A stretch of DNA of 43,135 nt from Alloprevotella sp. OH1205_COT-284 (GTDB lineage Bacteria; Bacteroidota; Bacteroidia; Bacteroidales; Bacteroidaceae): the NCBI RefSeq assembly GCF_003859795.1, contig NZ_RQYI01000021.1, positions 1 to 43,135 of the forward strand, in the 5' to 3' direction. The translations under genes and the position numbers were made by a program. The notes beneath the pieces were generated by a model, which was not told the origin of the DNA, made no database searches, and worked only from the letters and a program-made list of their open reading frames with translations. Each line of letters begins with the position of its first letter. Position 1 is the first letter of the stretch. Below, piece by piece: positions 26,534 through 36,185 of the stretch.

Positions 26534-27985
26534 TTATTCTTCGGGAAATTCCAATCGGGCTTGGGCGAGATATTCTGAGGGCAAACGATCGGGATAAATC
26601 TGTCGAAAGAATTGCTGGGTTCGAGTGGGATCTTCGTAGATGGAATAGGCCAACCAAAACATATATTCGGGAATGCGGCGCAAACGGCGAGCGGCAAAAG
26701 CGAGATAAGGGGCTGCAAGGGTTGTCCCGTTTTCAGTGACTTTCAACAGGGTATCCCAAATTTCGCTCATTGTTTCGAAAAGGTTGGCTTCGCAGAGTAT
26801 CTGCGCCATGCGTTGCCGAGTTTCAGCCGTCAGCGTATAGGTGGAAAGGTAATGAAGAAGAGCCTTCTTGCCGAAATCCTGTTCGCCATAGTTGAAACAC
26901 AGTTGTGCGGTTTGCAAAAGGACATCGGCATAGCTCGTCCCCAAAGAGCAACAACCGAGCAGCGTGTCATGAGCACGACGAAAATCTCCTTCGGCAGCGT
27001 AAGTCGTGGCAATATCTCCAAGAATACGTACTTTGTCGGGGTGCTCGTTCGGACAGGCTTGGTTGGAGCGTGAGAGTACCTTTCGGGCTTCAAGCATTTT
27101 TCGTTGATTGATGAGAATTTCTCCGGCCGAAAGAGCCATGGTATAATCTGTGGGATATAGGAGCCGATAATTGTCGTAGACTTCCAAAACCTCGTCGTAT
27201 TTTTCGAGTCCGAGAGCTGCTACGGCTTTGAAACGCAGGGCTTTCTCGTTTTTCGGGTCGATGGCCAATGCAAAATTGGAGGCTTCGGCACATTTTTCGA
27301 AGTTCTTGCTTTCATTGCTCACATCGGCCAACATGATCCATGCGTCAAGATCGTAAGGATCGTTGTCCAAGACTTTTTCCAACAACGAAACGGCAGATGG
27401 GGTGTCGCCGAGCTGAAACGCACATTCGGCCAAAAGAATTTGTGCACGATTATATTCGGGTTCCGAAGAAGTGATTTGCTGCAAATACTTCTGTGCTCGT
27501 GCAATACTTCCGTAATCGATAAACAACTCTCCCATTTCGAGCAACAAGTCGGAAACACCCATCGGCTCCTCTTCGCCGTCGAGCGGTAGTTGTGCGTCTA
27601 TGTCGCGTTCGATGCGAAGCCCTTGGTTGAAAAAAGATTCGGCACGTTCAAAATCGAGCTCACTCAATGCTTTTTCTCCCCAAAAGAAACAAACATCAAG
27701 GCAGTCTTGTTCGGATATGCTTTCGACCACTTGAACGGCCTCCTGCCAGCGACCCTCGTTTTTAAGGCGATAGGCACGACGAATTTGCACCTCCGGATTG
27801 TCGGGATGTAGACGGAGCGCAAGGCGCATACATTCCTCGGCTTCAAAATACTGATTGTTTTGCTCGTAATGGTCGAGTATATCCAAAATGTCGGGGGCAT
27901 CCATCCATAAAGGAACGGAAGCCTCCGACAATTTCTGTTCGTATTGACGAACCAAATGCTTTACTTCGTTTGGTTCTCGCTTCAT
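26534..27985 (-). CDS. Soluble tetratricopeptide repeat protein
   Basis: The 483-residue protein is made almost entirely of TPR-like helical pairs (for example ILDHYEQNNQYFEAEECMRLALRLHPDN and AWIMLADVSNESKNFEKCAEASNFALAIDPKN). There is no signal peptide or membrane helix. I use the ATG at 27985 because MKREPNEVKHLV starts the conserved part; an upstream start would add 22 unlikely residues. It is probably a cytosolic scaffold; partners are unknown. It lies 144 bases after glnS on the same strand. Confidence 0.85.
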   Translation of the reverse strand: MKREPNEVKHLVRQYEQKLSEASVPLWMDAPDILDILDHYEQNNQYFEAEECMRLALRLHPDNPEVQIRRAYRLKNEGRWQEAVQVVESISEQDCLDVCFFWGEKALSELDFERAESFFNQGLRIERDIDAQLPLDGEEEPMGVSDLLLEMGELFIDYGSIARAQKYLQQITSSEPEYNRAQILLAECAFQLGDTPSAVSLLEKVLDNDPYDLDAWIMLADVSNESKNFEKCAEASNFALAIDPKNEKALRFKAVAALGLEKYDEVLEVYDNYRLLYPTDYTMALSAGEILINQRKMLEARKVLSRSNQACPNEHPDKVRILGDIATTYAAEGDFRRAHDTLLGCCSLGTSYADVLLQTAQLCFNYGEQDFGKKALLHYLSTYTLTAETRQRMAQILCEANLFETMSEIWDTLLKVTENGTTLAAPYLAFAARRLRRIPEYMFWLAYSIYEDPTRTQQFFRQIYPDRLPSEYLAQARLEFPEE

Positions 27986-28129
27986 GATAAATAAATGAAA
28001 TGAACGATTTCGGACAACAACACATAATGCCTCTATACAGCTTTGTGTCACGAAAAGGCGTGGTGGTCTTTGAAATCATTGTGAGGACGCGCGATGCGCC
28101 CTCACAAGAAAAACTTGTTGACAATATAT

Positions 28130-29869
28130 TTACTTTCCCTTGTCCTCCTTCAATGAAACGGTGCTATTGAAGATGAGATGTTCGGGCGTGGAATCCGGAT
28201 CGACGTTATAATATCCGGTGCGAGTGAACTGCAAATAGTCAAACGCCTTTCGCGTGAGCAGGAACTTTTCGACAAACGCACGTTTGTTGATACTGATGCT
28301 GTTGGGGTTGATAAAAGGACGCATTGCCTCAATGCCCCTAACACCGTGTTCCTCCTCATACTCTTTGATGGCATCACGAGGATTTTCACAAGTCCAAAGA
28401 CATTCGTAGTTACGTACTTCGGCCGGCAAACAATGATCGCAACTGAGCCAGTGAATAGTGCCCTTTACCTTGCGATTGGCACCTTCGGTTCCGGCTTTCG
28501 AAGTCGGATCGTAAGTGCAATAGATTTCTTCCACTTCGCCTGTTTCTTCGTTTCTCTTACAACCGGTGCAATTAACGATATACGCACTTTTAAGACGCGT
28601 TTCCTTACCGGGATACATGCGAAAGAATTTCTTGTCGGCTTCTTCCTTGAAATCCTCGCGTTCAATCCACAATTCGCGGCTGAATTCGATGATATGTGTT
28701 CCTTCTTCGGGACGTTCGGGGTTGTTGACAACTTCGAGCTCTTCAACCTGTCCTTCCGGATAATTGGTGATGATGAGTTTGACGGGGTTCAACACAGCCG
28801 AAACACGAGTGGCTCGCTCGTTGAGATCGGCACGAGCCGCACTTTCGAGAAGTTTCATGTCATTGAGAGCATCGAAAACGGTATAGCCGATTTTATCAAT
28901 GAACTTACGGATACTCTCGGGACTATAACCACGACGACGAATTCCGCAAAGCGTCGGCATTCGGGGGTCGTCCCAACCGTCTACAACTCCTTCTTGGGTC
29001 AAAATAAGGAGATTGCGCTTCGACATCAACGTGTAGTTGAGGTTGAGTTTGTTGAACTCAAATTGACGCGGACGATTGTCGGAGAGATCTTCTCCACGAG
29101 TTTCTTTATACCAGTCCACAAAAAGATCGTAAAGCGGACGATGAGGCACAAACTCCAAAGTGCAGATAGAATGTGTCACTCCTTCCAAATAGTCGCACTG
29201 CCCATGCGTGAAGTCGTACATCGGATAAGCATTCCACCTATTACCGGTGCGGATGTGAGGCATGTTGAGTACACGATACATGATTGGATCGCGGAAGTGC
29301 ATATTGTCGCTGGCCATATCTATCTTGGCACGCAACACCATCTTTCCCGGCTCAATGCGACCACTGTTCATCTCTTCGAAAAGTCGGAGAGATTCCTCAA
29401 TGGGACGATTACGATAGGGACTTTCCTGTCCGGGACGTGTGGGGGTTCCTTTCTGTTGTGCAATCTGTTCGCTTGTCTGCTCATCAACATACGCCCGACC
29501 TTGTTTGATCAAAGCCACGGCAAACTCCCAAAGATCTTCAAAATAGTCCGAAGCATAAAGTACTTTTCCCCAATGATAGCCCAACCATTCGATGTCGCGC
29601 TCAATGGCTTCGACAAATTCATGATCCTCTTTCTGAGGATTGGTATCGTCCATGCGGAGATTGCACACCCCTCCGAATTTTTCGGCAATGCCGAAATCCA
29701 AGGCTATGGCTTTTGCATGTCCGATATGGAGGTAGCCGTTGGGCTCGGGCGGAAAGCGAGTTTGCAACCGGCCGCCGTTCTTTCCGGCTGCCAAATCATC
29801 TTTCACAATTTGCTCAATGAAGTTGAGCGTTTCTTTTTTTTCTGTTACTTCTTCGGGAGTAGTGCACAT
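28130..29869 (-). CDS. glnS: Glutaminyl-tRNA synthetase
   Basis: The 579-residue class I enzyme charges tRNA-Gln with glutamine. PEPNGYLHIGHAKA carries the HIGH motif at 48-51, RMDDTNPQKE follows, and MSKRN (near residue 280) replaces KMSKS. The C-terminal half is the beta-barrel anticodon-binding region. Direct charging by GlnS is one of two bacterial routes; its presence suggests the transamidation route is not needed for tRNA-Gln. It begins 62 bases after recQ on the same strand. The 571-codon frame on the opposite strand is a shadow. Confidence 0.97.
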   Translation of the reverse strand: MCTTPEEVTEKKETLNFIEQIVKDDLAAGKNGGRLQTRFPPEPNGYLHIGHAKAIALDFGIAEKFGGVCNLRMDDTNPQKEDHEFVEAIERDIEWLGYHWGKVLYASDYFEDLWEFAVALIKQGRAYVDEQTSEQIAQQKGTPTRPGQESPYRNRPIEESLRLFEEMNSGRIEPGKMVLRAKIDMASDNMHFRDPIMYRVLNMPHIRTGNRWNAYPMYDFTHGQCDYLEGVTHSICTLEFVPHRPLYDLFVDWYKETRGEDLSDNRPRQFEFNKLNLNYTLMSKRNLLILTQEGVVDGWDDPRMPTLCGIRRRGYSPESIRKFIDKIGYTVFDALNDMKLLESAARADLNERATRVSAVLNPVKLIITNYPEGQVEELEVVNNPERPEEGTHIIEFSRELWIEREDFKEEADKKFFRMYPGKETRLKSAYIVNCTGCKRNEETGEVEEIYCTYDPTSKAGTEGANRKVKGTIHWLSCDHCLPAEVRNYECLWTCENPRDAIKEYEEEHGVRGIEAMRPFINPNSISINKRAFVEKFLLTRKAFDYLQFTRTGYYNVDPDSTPEHLIFNSTVSLKEDKGK

Positions 29870-29931
29870 ATTGCTTTGCTTTACTGTTGCTGAGTATTAA
29901 ATACCTCAAATCGCATGGAGCATTGATCGAT

Positions 29932-32115
29932 TCAATTGGCCATTTCGGAGAAGAATTTGATACGCACCATGCGGATTTCCTCTTCGCTGTAATCATTTCC
30001 CAATTCTTCAATGGCTTCGCCAAGATTATCCGTATCGGATTCTCTGAAGTAATCATAGATGTCCAACACACTATCTTCATCCATAACCTCGTCGATGAAA
30101 TAGTCGATATTGATTTTCGTTCCGCTGTAAACGATGGCTTCTATCTCATTGAGTAAATCACCAAACTCTATGCCTTTGGCCTTAGTGATTTCGTCGAGAG
30201 GCATTTTTCGGTCAATGCTCTGAATGATGTCGACTTTGATTTGCGACTTTTTGGCCACGGTTCGAATTCGAATATCTTCGGGACGTTCGATTTCGTTGTC
30301 TTCGCAGTGTCGACGAATCAATTCGCAGAATTTCAACCCATAACGTTTCGCTTTTCCCGCTCCGACACCGGGTATGTTCTGCAATTCGTCCACAGTTTGA
30401 GGATAAATCGTCGCCATGGCTTCGAGAGAAGCATCTTGGAAAATGACATAAGGCGGAATATCAAGCTCTTTCGACATCTTTTTCCGCAAATCTTTTATCA
30501 TCTGATACAAAATGGGATCAAGAGCGCCGGCTGCCCCATTCTGCATGGGGGTATTTTCTTCATCTTCCTCAAAATCATTATCTTCCACGATTTTGAAGCT
30601 TGTCGGTTTCTTCAAGAATTTCTTTCCTGCCGGAGTAACTTTAAGTACGCCGTAATTATCAACATCTTTTTGCAGATAGTCTGCAATCAATGCTTGACGA
30701 ATCACCGCATTCCATAAGTGTTCATCCTCATCATCTCCTGCACAACCGAAATTCTCTAATTCATCATGATGGTGTGCCATAACCTCTTCGGTTGAGTTAC
30801 CCATCAATATATCTTTGATATAGTCATCACGAAAATGTTCTTTTGTATCCAAAATCACTTCGATGACTTTACATAAATGTTCTTTTCCTTCCACTTGTTT
30901 CTTGGGATTTTTACAATTATCACAATTCCCACAACTCTCAGGTTCATACGTCTCTCCGAAATAGTGGAGCAAGAGCTTACGACGGCATACGGCAGACTCG
31001 GCATAAGCCGCTGTTTCTTTAAGAAGTTGTCTTCCTATATCTTGTTCGCTTACAGGCTTTCCTTCCATAAACTTTTCGAGTTTCTGCAAATCCTTGTAAG
31101 AATAAAAAGCCAAACAATGACCTTCGCCACCATCACGACCGGCACGACCGGTTTCTTGATAGTAACCTTCCAAACTCTTGGGTATATCATAATGAATGAC
31201 AAATCGCACGTCCGGTTTATCTATTCCCATTCCGAAAGCGATTGTTGCCACAATTACATCTATATCCTCTTTTATAAAAGCATCTTGTGTATCAGAACGC
31301 GTTTGTGAATCCAAACCGGCATGATATGCTGCCGCTTTTATGTCGTTTGTACGCAATACTTCTGTCAGCTCCTCCACACGTTTACGAGACAAACAATAGA
31401 TGATGCCACTCACTCCGTGATGAGCCTTAATGAACTTTATCAAGTATCGCTCAGTTGCTTGCGTTTTTTGTTTTACTTCATAGAAAAGATTTGGTCTATT
31501 GAACGAACTTTTAAATTCTGCAGCATCCTGCATTCCCAAATTTTTCTTGATGTCGGCTCTCACCTTTTCTGTGGCTGTTGCCGTCAAAGCGATGACAGGA
31601 GCATTTCCTATTTTACTAATGATAGGACGTATTTTCCGATATTCGGGTCTGAAATCATGTCCCCACTCCGAGATGCAATGCGCCTCATCGATGGCGTAAA
31701 AAGAGATTTTCACCGATTGCAAGAAATCAATATTCTCTTCTTTTGTCAATTGTTCGGGGGCGACATACAAAAGTTTTGTACGCCCGATCATAATATCGTT
31801 CTTCACCTTATCTATCGCTGATTTTGTCAGCGAAGAATTGATGAAGTGAGCAATTCCGTCGTCTTCACTCGTTTGACGTACGGCATCCACCTGATTCTTC
31901 ATCAAAGCAATGAGTGGAGAAATAACGATCGCAACTCCATCCATTATCAAAGAGGGCAACTGATAGCAAAGCGACTTACCACCTCCCGTAGGCATCAAAA
32001 CAAACACATCTTTGCCCGTAAGCAAAGTGCGAATGATGGCCTCCTGATTGTCTTTGAACGCATCGAAGCCAAAAAACTTCTTGAGTTGTTCATGAAGATT
32101 GATGTCGGTTGTCAT
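29932..32115 (-). CDS. recQ: ATP-dependent DNA helicase RecQ
   Basis: The 727-residue SF2 helicase unwinds recombination and replication intermediates. Walker A (PTGGGKS) is at 42-48 and DEAH at 143-146, with the RecQ motif SEWGHDFRPEY after it. The four zinc cysteines are in CRRKLLLHYFG...CGNCDNC, then a winged-helix region, and an HRDC domain (about 560-640) with IPPYVIFQD and IPGVGAGKAKRYG. A C-terminal extension of about 90 acidic residues follows HRDC. Minus-strand TAACTTTG at 32153-32160 is a likely promoter box 37 bases upstream. Confidence 0.97.
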   Translation of the reverse strand: MTTDINLHEQLKKFFGFDAFKDNQEAIIRTLLTGKDVFVLMPTGGGKSLCYQLPSLIMDGVAIVISPLIALMKNQVDAVRQTSEDDGIAHFINSSLTKSAIDKVKNDIMIGRTKLLYVAPEQLTKEENIDFLQSVKISFYAIDEAHCISEWGHDFRPEYRKIRPIISKIGNAPVIALTATATEKVRADIKKNLGMQDAAEFKSSFNRPNLFYEVKQKTQATERYLIKFIKAHHGVSGIIYCLSRKRVEELTEVLRTNDIKAAAYHAGLDSQTRSDTQDAFIKEDIDVIVATIAFGMGIDKPDVRFVIHYDIPKSLEGYYQETGRAGRDGGEGHCLAFYSYKDLQKLEKFMEGKPVSEQDIGRQLLKETAAYAESAVCRRKLLLHYFGETYEPESCGNCDNCKNPKKQVEGKEHLCKVIEVILDTKEHFRDDYIKDILMGNSTEEVMAHHHDELENFGCAGDDEDEHLWNAVIRQALIADYLQKDVDNYGVLKVTPAGKKFLKKPTSFKIVEDNDFEEDEENTPMQNGAAGALDPILYQMIKDLRKKMSKELDIPPYVIFQDASLEAMATIYPQTVDELQNIPGVGAGKAKRYGLKFCELIRRHCEDNEIERPEDIRIRTVAKKSQIKVDIIQSIDRKMPLDEITKAKGIEFGDLLNEIEAIVYSGTKINIDYFIDEVMDEDSVLDIYDYFRESDTDNLGEAIEELGNDYSEEEIRMVRIKFFSEMAN

Positions 32116-32152
32116 AGTTACGTAGAGTAAGAATATAGGTTACTTGCTCTCG

Positions 32153-32160
32153 CAAAGTTA
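32153..32160 (-). promoter_or_regulatory. Promoter -7 box for recQ
   Basis: The minus strand reads TAACTTTG, a full TAnnTTTG match, 37 bases before the recQ start. No clear -33 TTTG is present. The 263 bases between clpX and recQ hold no gene. Confidence 0.5.
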
Positions 32161-32378
32161 TAAACAACTTTCGACATTTACGACCATTAGAGGAGTTTTT
32201 TTTCATACAAAGCAGCTAAGACAAGCTCTTTTTTGCCGTATTCACATATCGTTGAGATGAAAATCCGATCTATTTCGATTTTCATCTTCCTATTTATTTA
32301 CCAAACCAAGTAAGTTTTGTATATGCCTATAAGAATTGTGTTTGATCTTCTATGTAGATTAAATCGATTATTTCTTTG

Positions 32379-33620
32379 TCAAGCCTCTATCTCTCTATTC
32401 GTTTTTTCAAATTGAGCACGAGCGTATGGCAAATCAACGGTTAGCTGTTTATGTACATTTGAAGGAGCATCAAACATTGCATCCATCATAATTGTTTCCA
32501 CGATAGAACGTAAGCCACGCGCCCCCAGTTTATAATTCACTGCTTGTTCGACAATATAATCCAACACCTCCGGTGCAAAAGTCAGTTTCACGCCATCTAA
32601 TTCAAAGAGTTTGATATATTGCTTTACGATAGAGTTTTTGGGTTCTATCAATATATTCCTCAGAGCCTCTTTATCCAAGGGTTTCAGATATGTCAGCACC
32701 GGCAAACGCCCTATGATTTCGGGTATCAGACCAAAAGATTTAAGATCCTGAGGCTCTACGTATTGCATCAGATCGCTTGCATCGATTTTCTTCATATTCT
32801 GCACAGAATTATACCCCACCGTGTGCGTATTCAATCGTTGTGCTATTTTCTTTTCGATGCCGTCGAAAGCTCCTCCACAGATAAAGAGAATGTTGCGTGT
32901 ATCCACTTGAACATAGTCTTGATCGGGGTGTTTTCGCCCACCTTTGGGAGGAACATTGACGATACTGCCTTCCAAGAGTTTAAGCATTCCCTGCTGTACT
33001 CCTTCACCACTGACATCACGCGTAATCGAAGGGTTATCGCTTTTACGAGCAATTTTGTCTATTTCGTCGATGAAAACGATACCCTGCTCGGCCTTTTCCA
33101 CATCAAAGTCGGCCACTTGGAGCAGACGCGAAAGAATACTCTCCACATCTTCCCCCACATATCCGGCTTCCGTAAACACAGTGGCATCGACAATCGTGAA
33201 AGGGACTTTCAGGAGTTTGGCTATCGTGCGTGCCAAGAGAGTCTTCCCCGTTCCGGTCGAGCCGACCATGACAATGTTGCTCTTTTCGATCTCCACACTG
33301 TCGTCTTCGGCTTTTCCATTGCTGCGAATACGTTTATAATGATTGTACACAGCCACAGACAAATATTTCTTGGCAGCATCCTGCCCGATGATATACTGAT
33401 CGAGATAAGTTTTAATCTCTCTCGGAGTGGGCAATGTTCCAAAATCTTCGCTCGATTCTTTTTGGTGGCTTTTTCTTAGGCTCTCATCTGCGATACGCTT
33501 GGCCTGATAGGCACAATCGTCACAAATAAACCCGCTTATGCCTGCGATGAGCATACTCACCTCTTCGGCACTGCGCCCGCAAAAAGAACAATGGTCTTCG
33601 TGTTGGTGTTTTTTTGCCAT
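32379..33620 (-). CDS. clpX: ATP-dependent Clp protease ATP-binding subunit ClpX
   Basis: The 413-residue AAA+ unfoldase feeds substrates to ClpP. The N-terminal zinc finger has Cys11, Cys14, Cys33 and Cys36. Walker A (GSTGTGKT) is at 120-127 and Walker B (VFIDE) at 182-186. Loops expected for ClpP docking and substrate pores lie between and after these. It follows clpP with an 80-base gap in the tig-clpP-clpX cluster conserved in many bacteria. Confidence 0.98.
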   Translation of the reverse strand: MAKKHQHEDHCSFCGRSAEEVSMLIAGISGFICDDCAYQAKRIADESLRKSHQKESSEDFGTLPTPREIKTYLDQYIIGQDAAKKYLSVAVYNHYKRIRSNGKAEDDSVEIEKSNIVMVGSTGTGKTLLARTIAKLLKVPFTIVDATVFTEAGYVGEDVESILSRLLQVADFDVEKAEQGIVFIDEIDKIARKSDNPSITRDVSGEGVQQGMLKLLEGSIVNVPPKGGRKHPDQDYVQVDTRNILFICGGAFDGIEKKIAQRLNTHTVGYNSVQNMKKIDASDLMQYVEPQDLKSFGLIPEIIGRLPVLTYLKPLDKEALRNILIEPKNSIVKQYIKLFELDGVKLTFAPEVLDYIVEQAVNYKLGARGLRSIVETIMMDAMFDAPSNVHKQLTVDLPYARAQFEKTNREIEA

Positions 33621-33700
33621 TACTATTCGGAGGTTATTCTTTTATCTTTTTCGTCACTTGGCATTGGTTTTCTCCTTTTGCCCCAAAGACTCGGTTTCCA

Positions 33701-34366
33701 TTATTTGCGCACGAGGACTTGATCGATCATACCGTATTCGCGAGCCTCTTCGGCCGTCATCCAGTAGTCGCGATCACTATCTGCCCACACTTTGTCGAAC
33801 TCCGTATGACTGTGTTTGGCCACAATCGTATAAAGTTCTTTTTTGAGTTTCATGATTTCGCGCGCCGTGATTTCGATGTCGGAAGCCTGCCCTTGTGCAC
33901 CACCCAGCGGTTGGTGTATCATTACACGGCTATGGGGCAATGCCGAACGCTTGCCTTCCGCACCTGCCACAAGAAGCACGGCAGCCATAGAAGCAGCCAT
34001 ACCGGTACAAATGGTAGTCACATCACTTTGAATGAATTGCATCGTGTCATAGATACCCAGGCCGGCATAGACACTACCGCCCGGCGAGTTGATGTAAATC
34101 GAAATATCCTTGCCCGGATCGGCCGAATCGAGGTACAATAATTGGGCTTGGAGCGTATTGGCGGTGTAGTCATCTATGGGTGTTCCGAGAAAGATGATGC
34201 GATCCATCATCAATCGACTGAACACGTCCATCTGAGTCACATTGAGTTGCCGCTCTTCGAGGATATAGGGATTGAGATATTGATTTTGCGCGGCTACGAC
34301 ATCGTCGAGCACAAGCGAGTTGATACCCATGTGGCGGGTAGCATACTTTCTGAAATCCTGATTCAT
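33701..34366 (-). CDS. clpP: ATP-dependent Clp protease proteolytic subunit
   Basis: The 221-residue serine protease forms the ClpXP chamber. Catalytic Ser126 (GMAASMAA), His151 (MIHQPLGG) and Asp200 keep the same spacing as the E. coli triad. The N-terminus is about 30 residues longer than the E. coli mature form. I use the ATG at 34366; the 21 upstream in-frame residues overlap a 13-pair stem in the tig-clpP gap and are unlikely to be translated. Confidence 0.97.
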   Translation of the reverse strand: MNQDFRKYATRHMGINSLVLDDVVAAQNQYLNPYILEERQLNVTQMDVFSRLMMDRIIFLGTPIDDYTANTLQAQLLYLDSADPGKDISIYINSPGGSVYAGLGIYDTMQFIQSDVTTICTGMAASMAAVLLVAGAEGKRSALPHSRVMIHQPLGGAQGQASDIEITAREIMKLKKELYTIVAKHSHTEFDKVWADSDRDYWMTAEEAREYGMIDQVLVRK

Positions 34367-34396
34367 GACGGAAAAGTTTTGATATTCCCCTGTAAA

Positions 34397-34441
34397 GCAA
34401 ATGGGGCAAACGGAAAAGAGTCGTTCCATTGCCCCATTTGC
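34397..34441 (-). terminator. 13-pair stem between tig and clpP
   Basis: GCAAATGGGGCAA (34397-34409) pairs perfectly with TTGCCCCATTTGC (34429-34441) around a 19-base loop. On the minus strand only TTTAC follows, so it is a weak terminator at most. It lies 22 bases after the tig stop and 30 bases before clpP, where it could cause partial termination or shield the 3' end of tig mRNA. Confidence 0.6.
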
Positions 34442-34462
34442 TATGCAGGGTTCGATCGGTGA

Positions 34463-35809
34463 TTAGTTTTCAAAGAGTTTTTGGAACTCCTCTACGCTTA
34501 CACTCTTGCGGTTGAGCTTCACCACATTTTTGAGAGCGGCAGCGAGTTTCTCGTCGATGCAACGCTCTACCAAACCGTTCACTTGATCGCCTTTTTTGAG
34601 CATTTCTGCGGCATATTGTTCGAGATATTCCTCAGGCACATTATTCATGCCATATTGCATAAACTGAAAACGAGTAGCTTTGATGGCTTGCGCCTTCACG
34701 TCGGCATTGTCCACTTTGATGTTTTGTGCGCCGACAAGTTGCTCTTTAATCAAGTGCCATTTGAGTTCTTCGATGCTCTTGTCGAAATTTTTCTCCACAT
34801 ACTCCTCTCCCTTGTCGGCATTTTGCTCTTTCATGAAGCGTTTGAGAAGTTCGAGAGGGAATTCGAGTTCACCTACTTTCTCTTCCGCATATTTGCGGAC
34901 ATCAAGCAGGAACTTATAGTCACTGTCGGCCACGTGTTGCGTTTGCATCAACTCTTTCACCTTGGCACGGAATTCCTCTTCTGTCTTCACCGTACCGGGT
35001 TCGAATATGCGGTCAAAGAACTCTTCGTTCATCTCTGCGGGCACGAAGCGGCTGATCTCCTCCACTTGAAACGTAAAATTGCCTTTGTGGTTTCCGGCCT
35101 CTTCCTTGCTCACTTTGATCAAAGCTGCAAATTCATTTTCGCTGTGTGCTTCAAACGGATTGAAAGTGATGACATCGTTCACCTTTGCTCCGGCAAAGAT
35201 TGCCTTTTGCTCATCATTTTTGAAGTATGCAGGCATCAAACTGGCTTTGTCGATATTGATACCCCCTTCGAGCACATTGCCGTCTGCATCCTGCTCGGCA
35301 AGAGCACCGCGAAGAATGTCGCGTTCTTCGTAGCTTTCCACGTTTTCGGGATGGCCGGCTTGCTGTGCAAAGTTTTTCACCTGTCCGTCCACTTGTTCGT
35401 CGGTCACTTCGATGTCGTAGAAATCCACCATATCGTCGGCCGTGAGTTCCACTTTGAATTCGGGAGCAAGTGCAATGTCAAACAAAAACTCGAAGTCGTC
35501 CTGTTTTTCAATATCTTGTGGTTGCTGTTTTTCAGACATCATGGGCTCGCCGAGGATGTTCATTTTATTGTCTTGGATGTAGCCCATAAGCTTTTCACCC
35601 AACATACGGTTCACTTGATCGGCTTTGACCTGAGCACCAAATCGCTTTTGAATCACAGAGGTAGGCACCTTTCCGGGGCGGAAACCGGGCATCTCTGCTT
35701 TGGCACTGATATTTTTGAGTTCCTTCTTCACTGCATCCTGATAATCTGCCTTCTCCATTTTCACGGTAATGAGGGCAGTTACACCGGACTGTTCGAGAGT
35801 AATGTTCAT
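34463..35809 (-). CDS. tig: Trigger factor
   Basis: The 448-residue ribosome-associated chaperone and peptidyl-prolyl isomerase folds nascent chains. The ribosome-binding N-terminal region contains MPGFRPGKVPTSVIQKRFG (the signature loop). The central part is a diverged FKBP-like domain and the C-terminal half is helical. The ATG at 35809 starts at the conserved MNITLEQSG; an upstream frame would add 31 residues. It is first in the tig-clpP-clpX cluster and divergent from fmt across a palindromic promoter region. Confidence 0.95.
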   Translation of the reverse strand: MNITLEQSGVTALITVKMEKADYQDAVKKELKNISAKAEMPGFRPGKVPTSVIQKRFGAQVKADQVNRMLGEKLMGYIQDNKMNILGEPMMSEKQQPQDIEKQDDFEFLFDIALAPEFKVELTADDMVDFYDIEVTDEQVDGQVKNFAQQAGHPENVESYEERDILRGALAEQDADGNVLEGGINIDKASLMPAYFKNDEQKAIFAGAKVNDVITFNPFEAHSENEFAALIKVSKEEAGNHKGNFTFQVEEISRFVPAEMNEEFFDRIFEPGTVKTEEEFRAKVKELMQTQHVADSDYKFLLDVRKYAEEKVGELEFPLELLKRFMKEQNADKGEEYVEKNFDKSIEELKWHLIKEQLVGAQNIKVDNADVKAQAIKATRFQFMQYGMNNVPEEYLEQYAAEMLKKGDQVNGLVERCIDEKLAAALKNVVKLNRKSVSVEEFQKLFEN

Positions 35810-35934
35810 GGTGTGTCTTGTTATTTTTGATATTATGTTGATCCTTCTTTTGTTCTCTTTTTTACAAAGAAATAAAAAGCACGTCCACTCATTTTCAGCC
35901 AATAGGAAGGTGACGCGCCCACATTTTAGCGAGG

Positions 35935-35972
35935 CAAAGATAGTGCTTTTTTCGCGAAAAAAGCGTATCTTC
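35935..35972. promoter_or_regulatory. Divergent tig / fmt promoter pair around a perfect palindrome
   Basis: Minus-strand TATCTTTG (35942-35935) faces left toward tig. Plus-strand TATCTTCG (35965-35972, one base from consensus) faces right toward fmt. Between them lies a perfect 20-base palindrome, GCTTTTTTCGCGAAAAAAGC (35945-35964). It occupies the spacer region of both promoters, as expected of a shared operator. The rest of 35810-36185 holds no gene. Confidence 0.6.
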
Positions 35973-36185
35973 GCAAAAAATTATTCTTCGACCGAACATA
36001 CACAACATTTTCCCTTCTACTATCCCGGCTCTTTTTCACGCCATGTTTGTTTGCGAAAAGGAAAACAAGATATTACCGGAATCGCCATGAGAAATTTCTT
36101 CTCATCCGTATCACGGAAAGTTCGGTTCGTCGTTCGCGAGAAGATGTTTATCATACATTTTACTTTTGTCCGCTTTTAAAATTAT

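Noticed and set aside
28178-29893. 571-codon open frame on the plus strand
   Set aside because: Antisense shadow of glnS with no recognisable domain.
34481-35830. 449-codon plus-strand frame opposite tig
   Set aside because: Shadow of trigger factor; composition is simply the complement of a Lys/Glu-rich protein.
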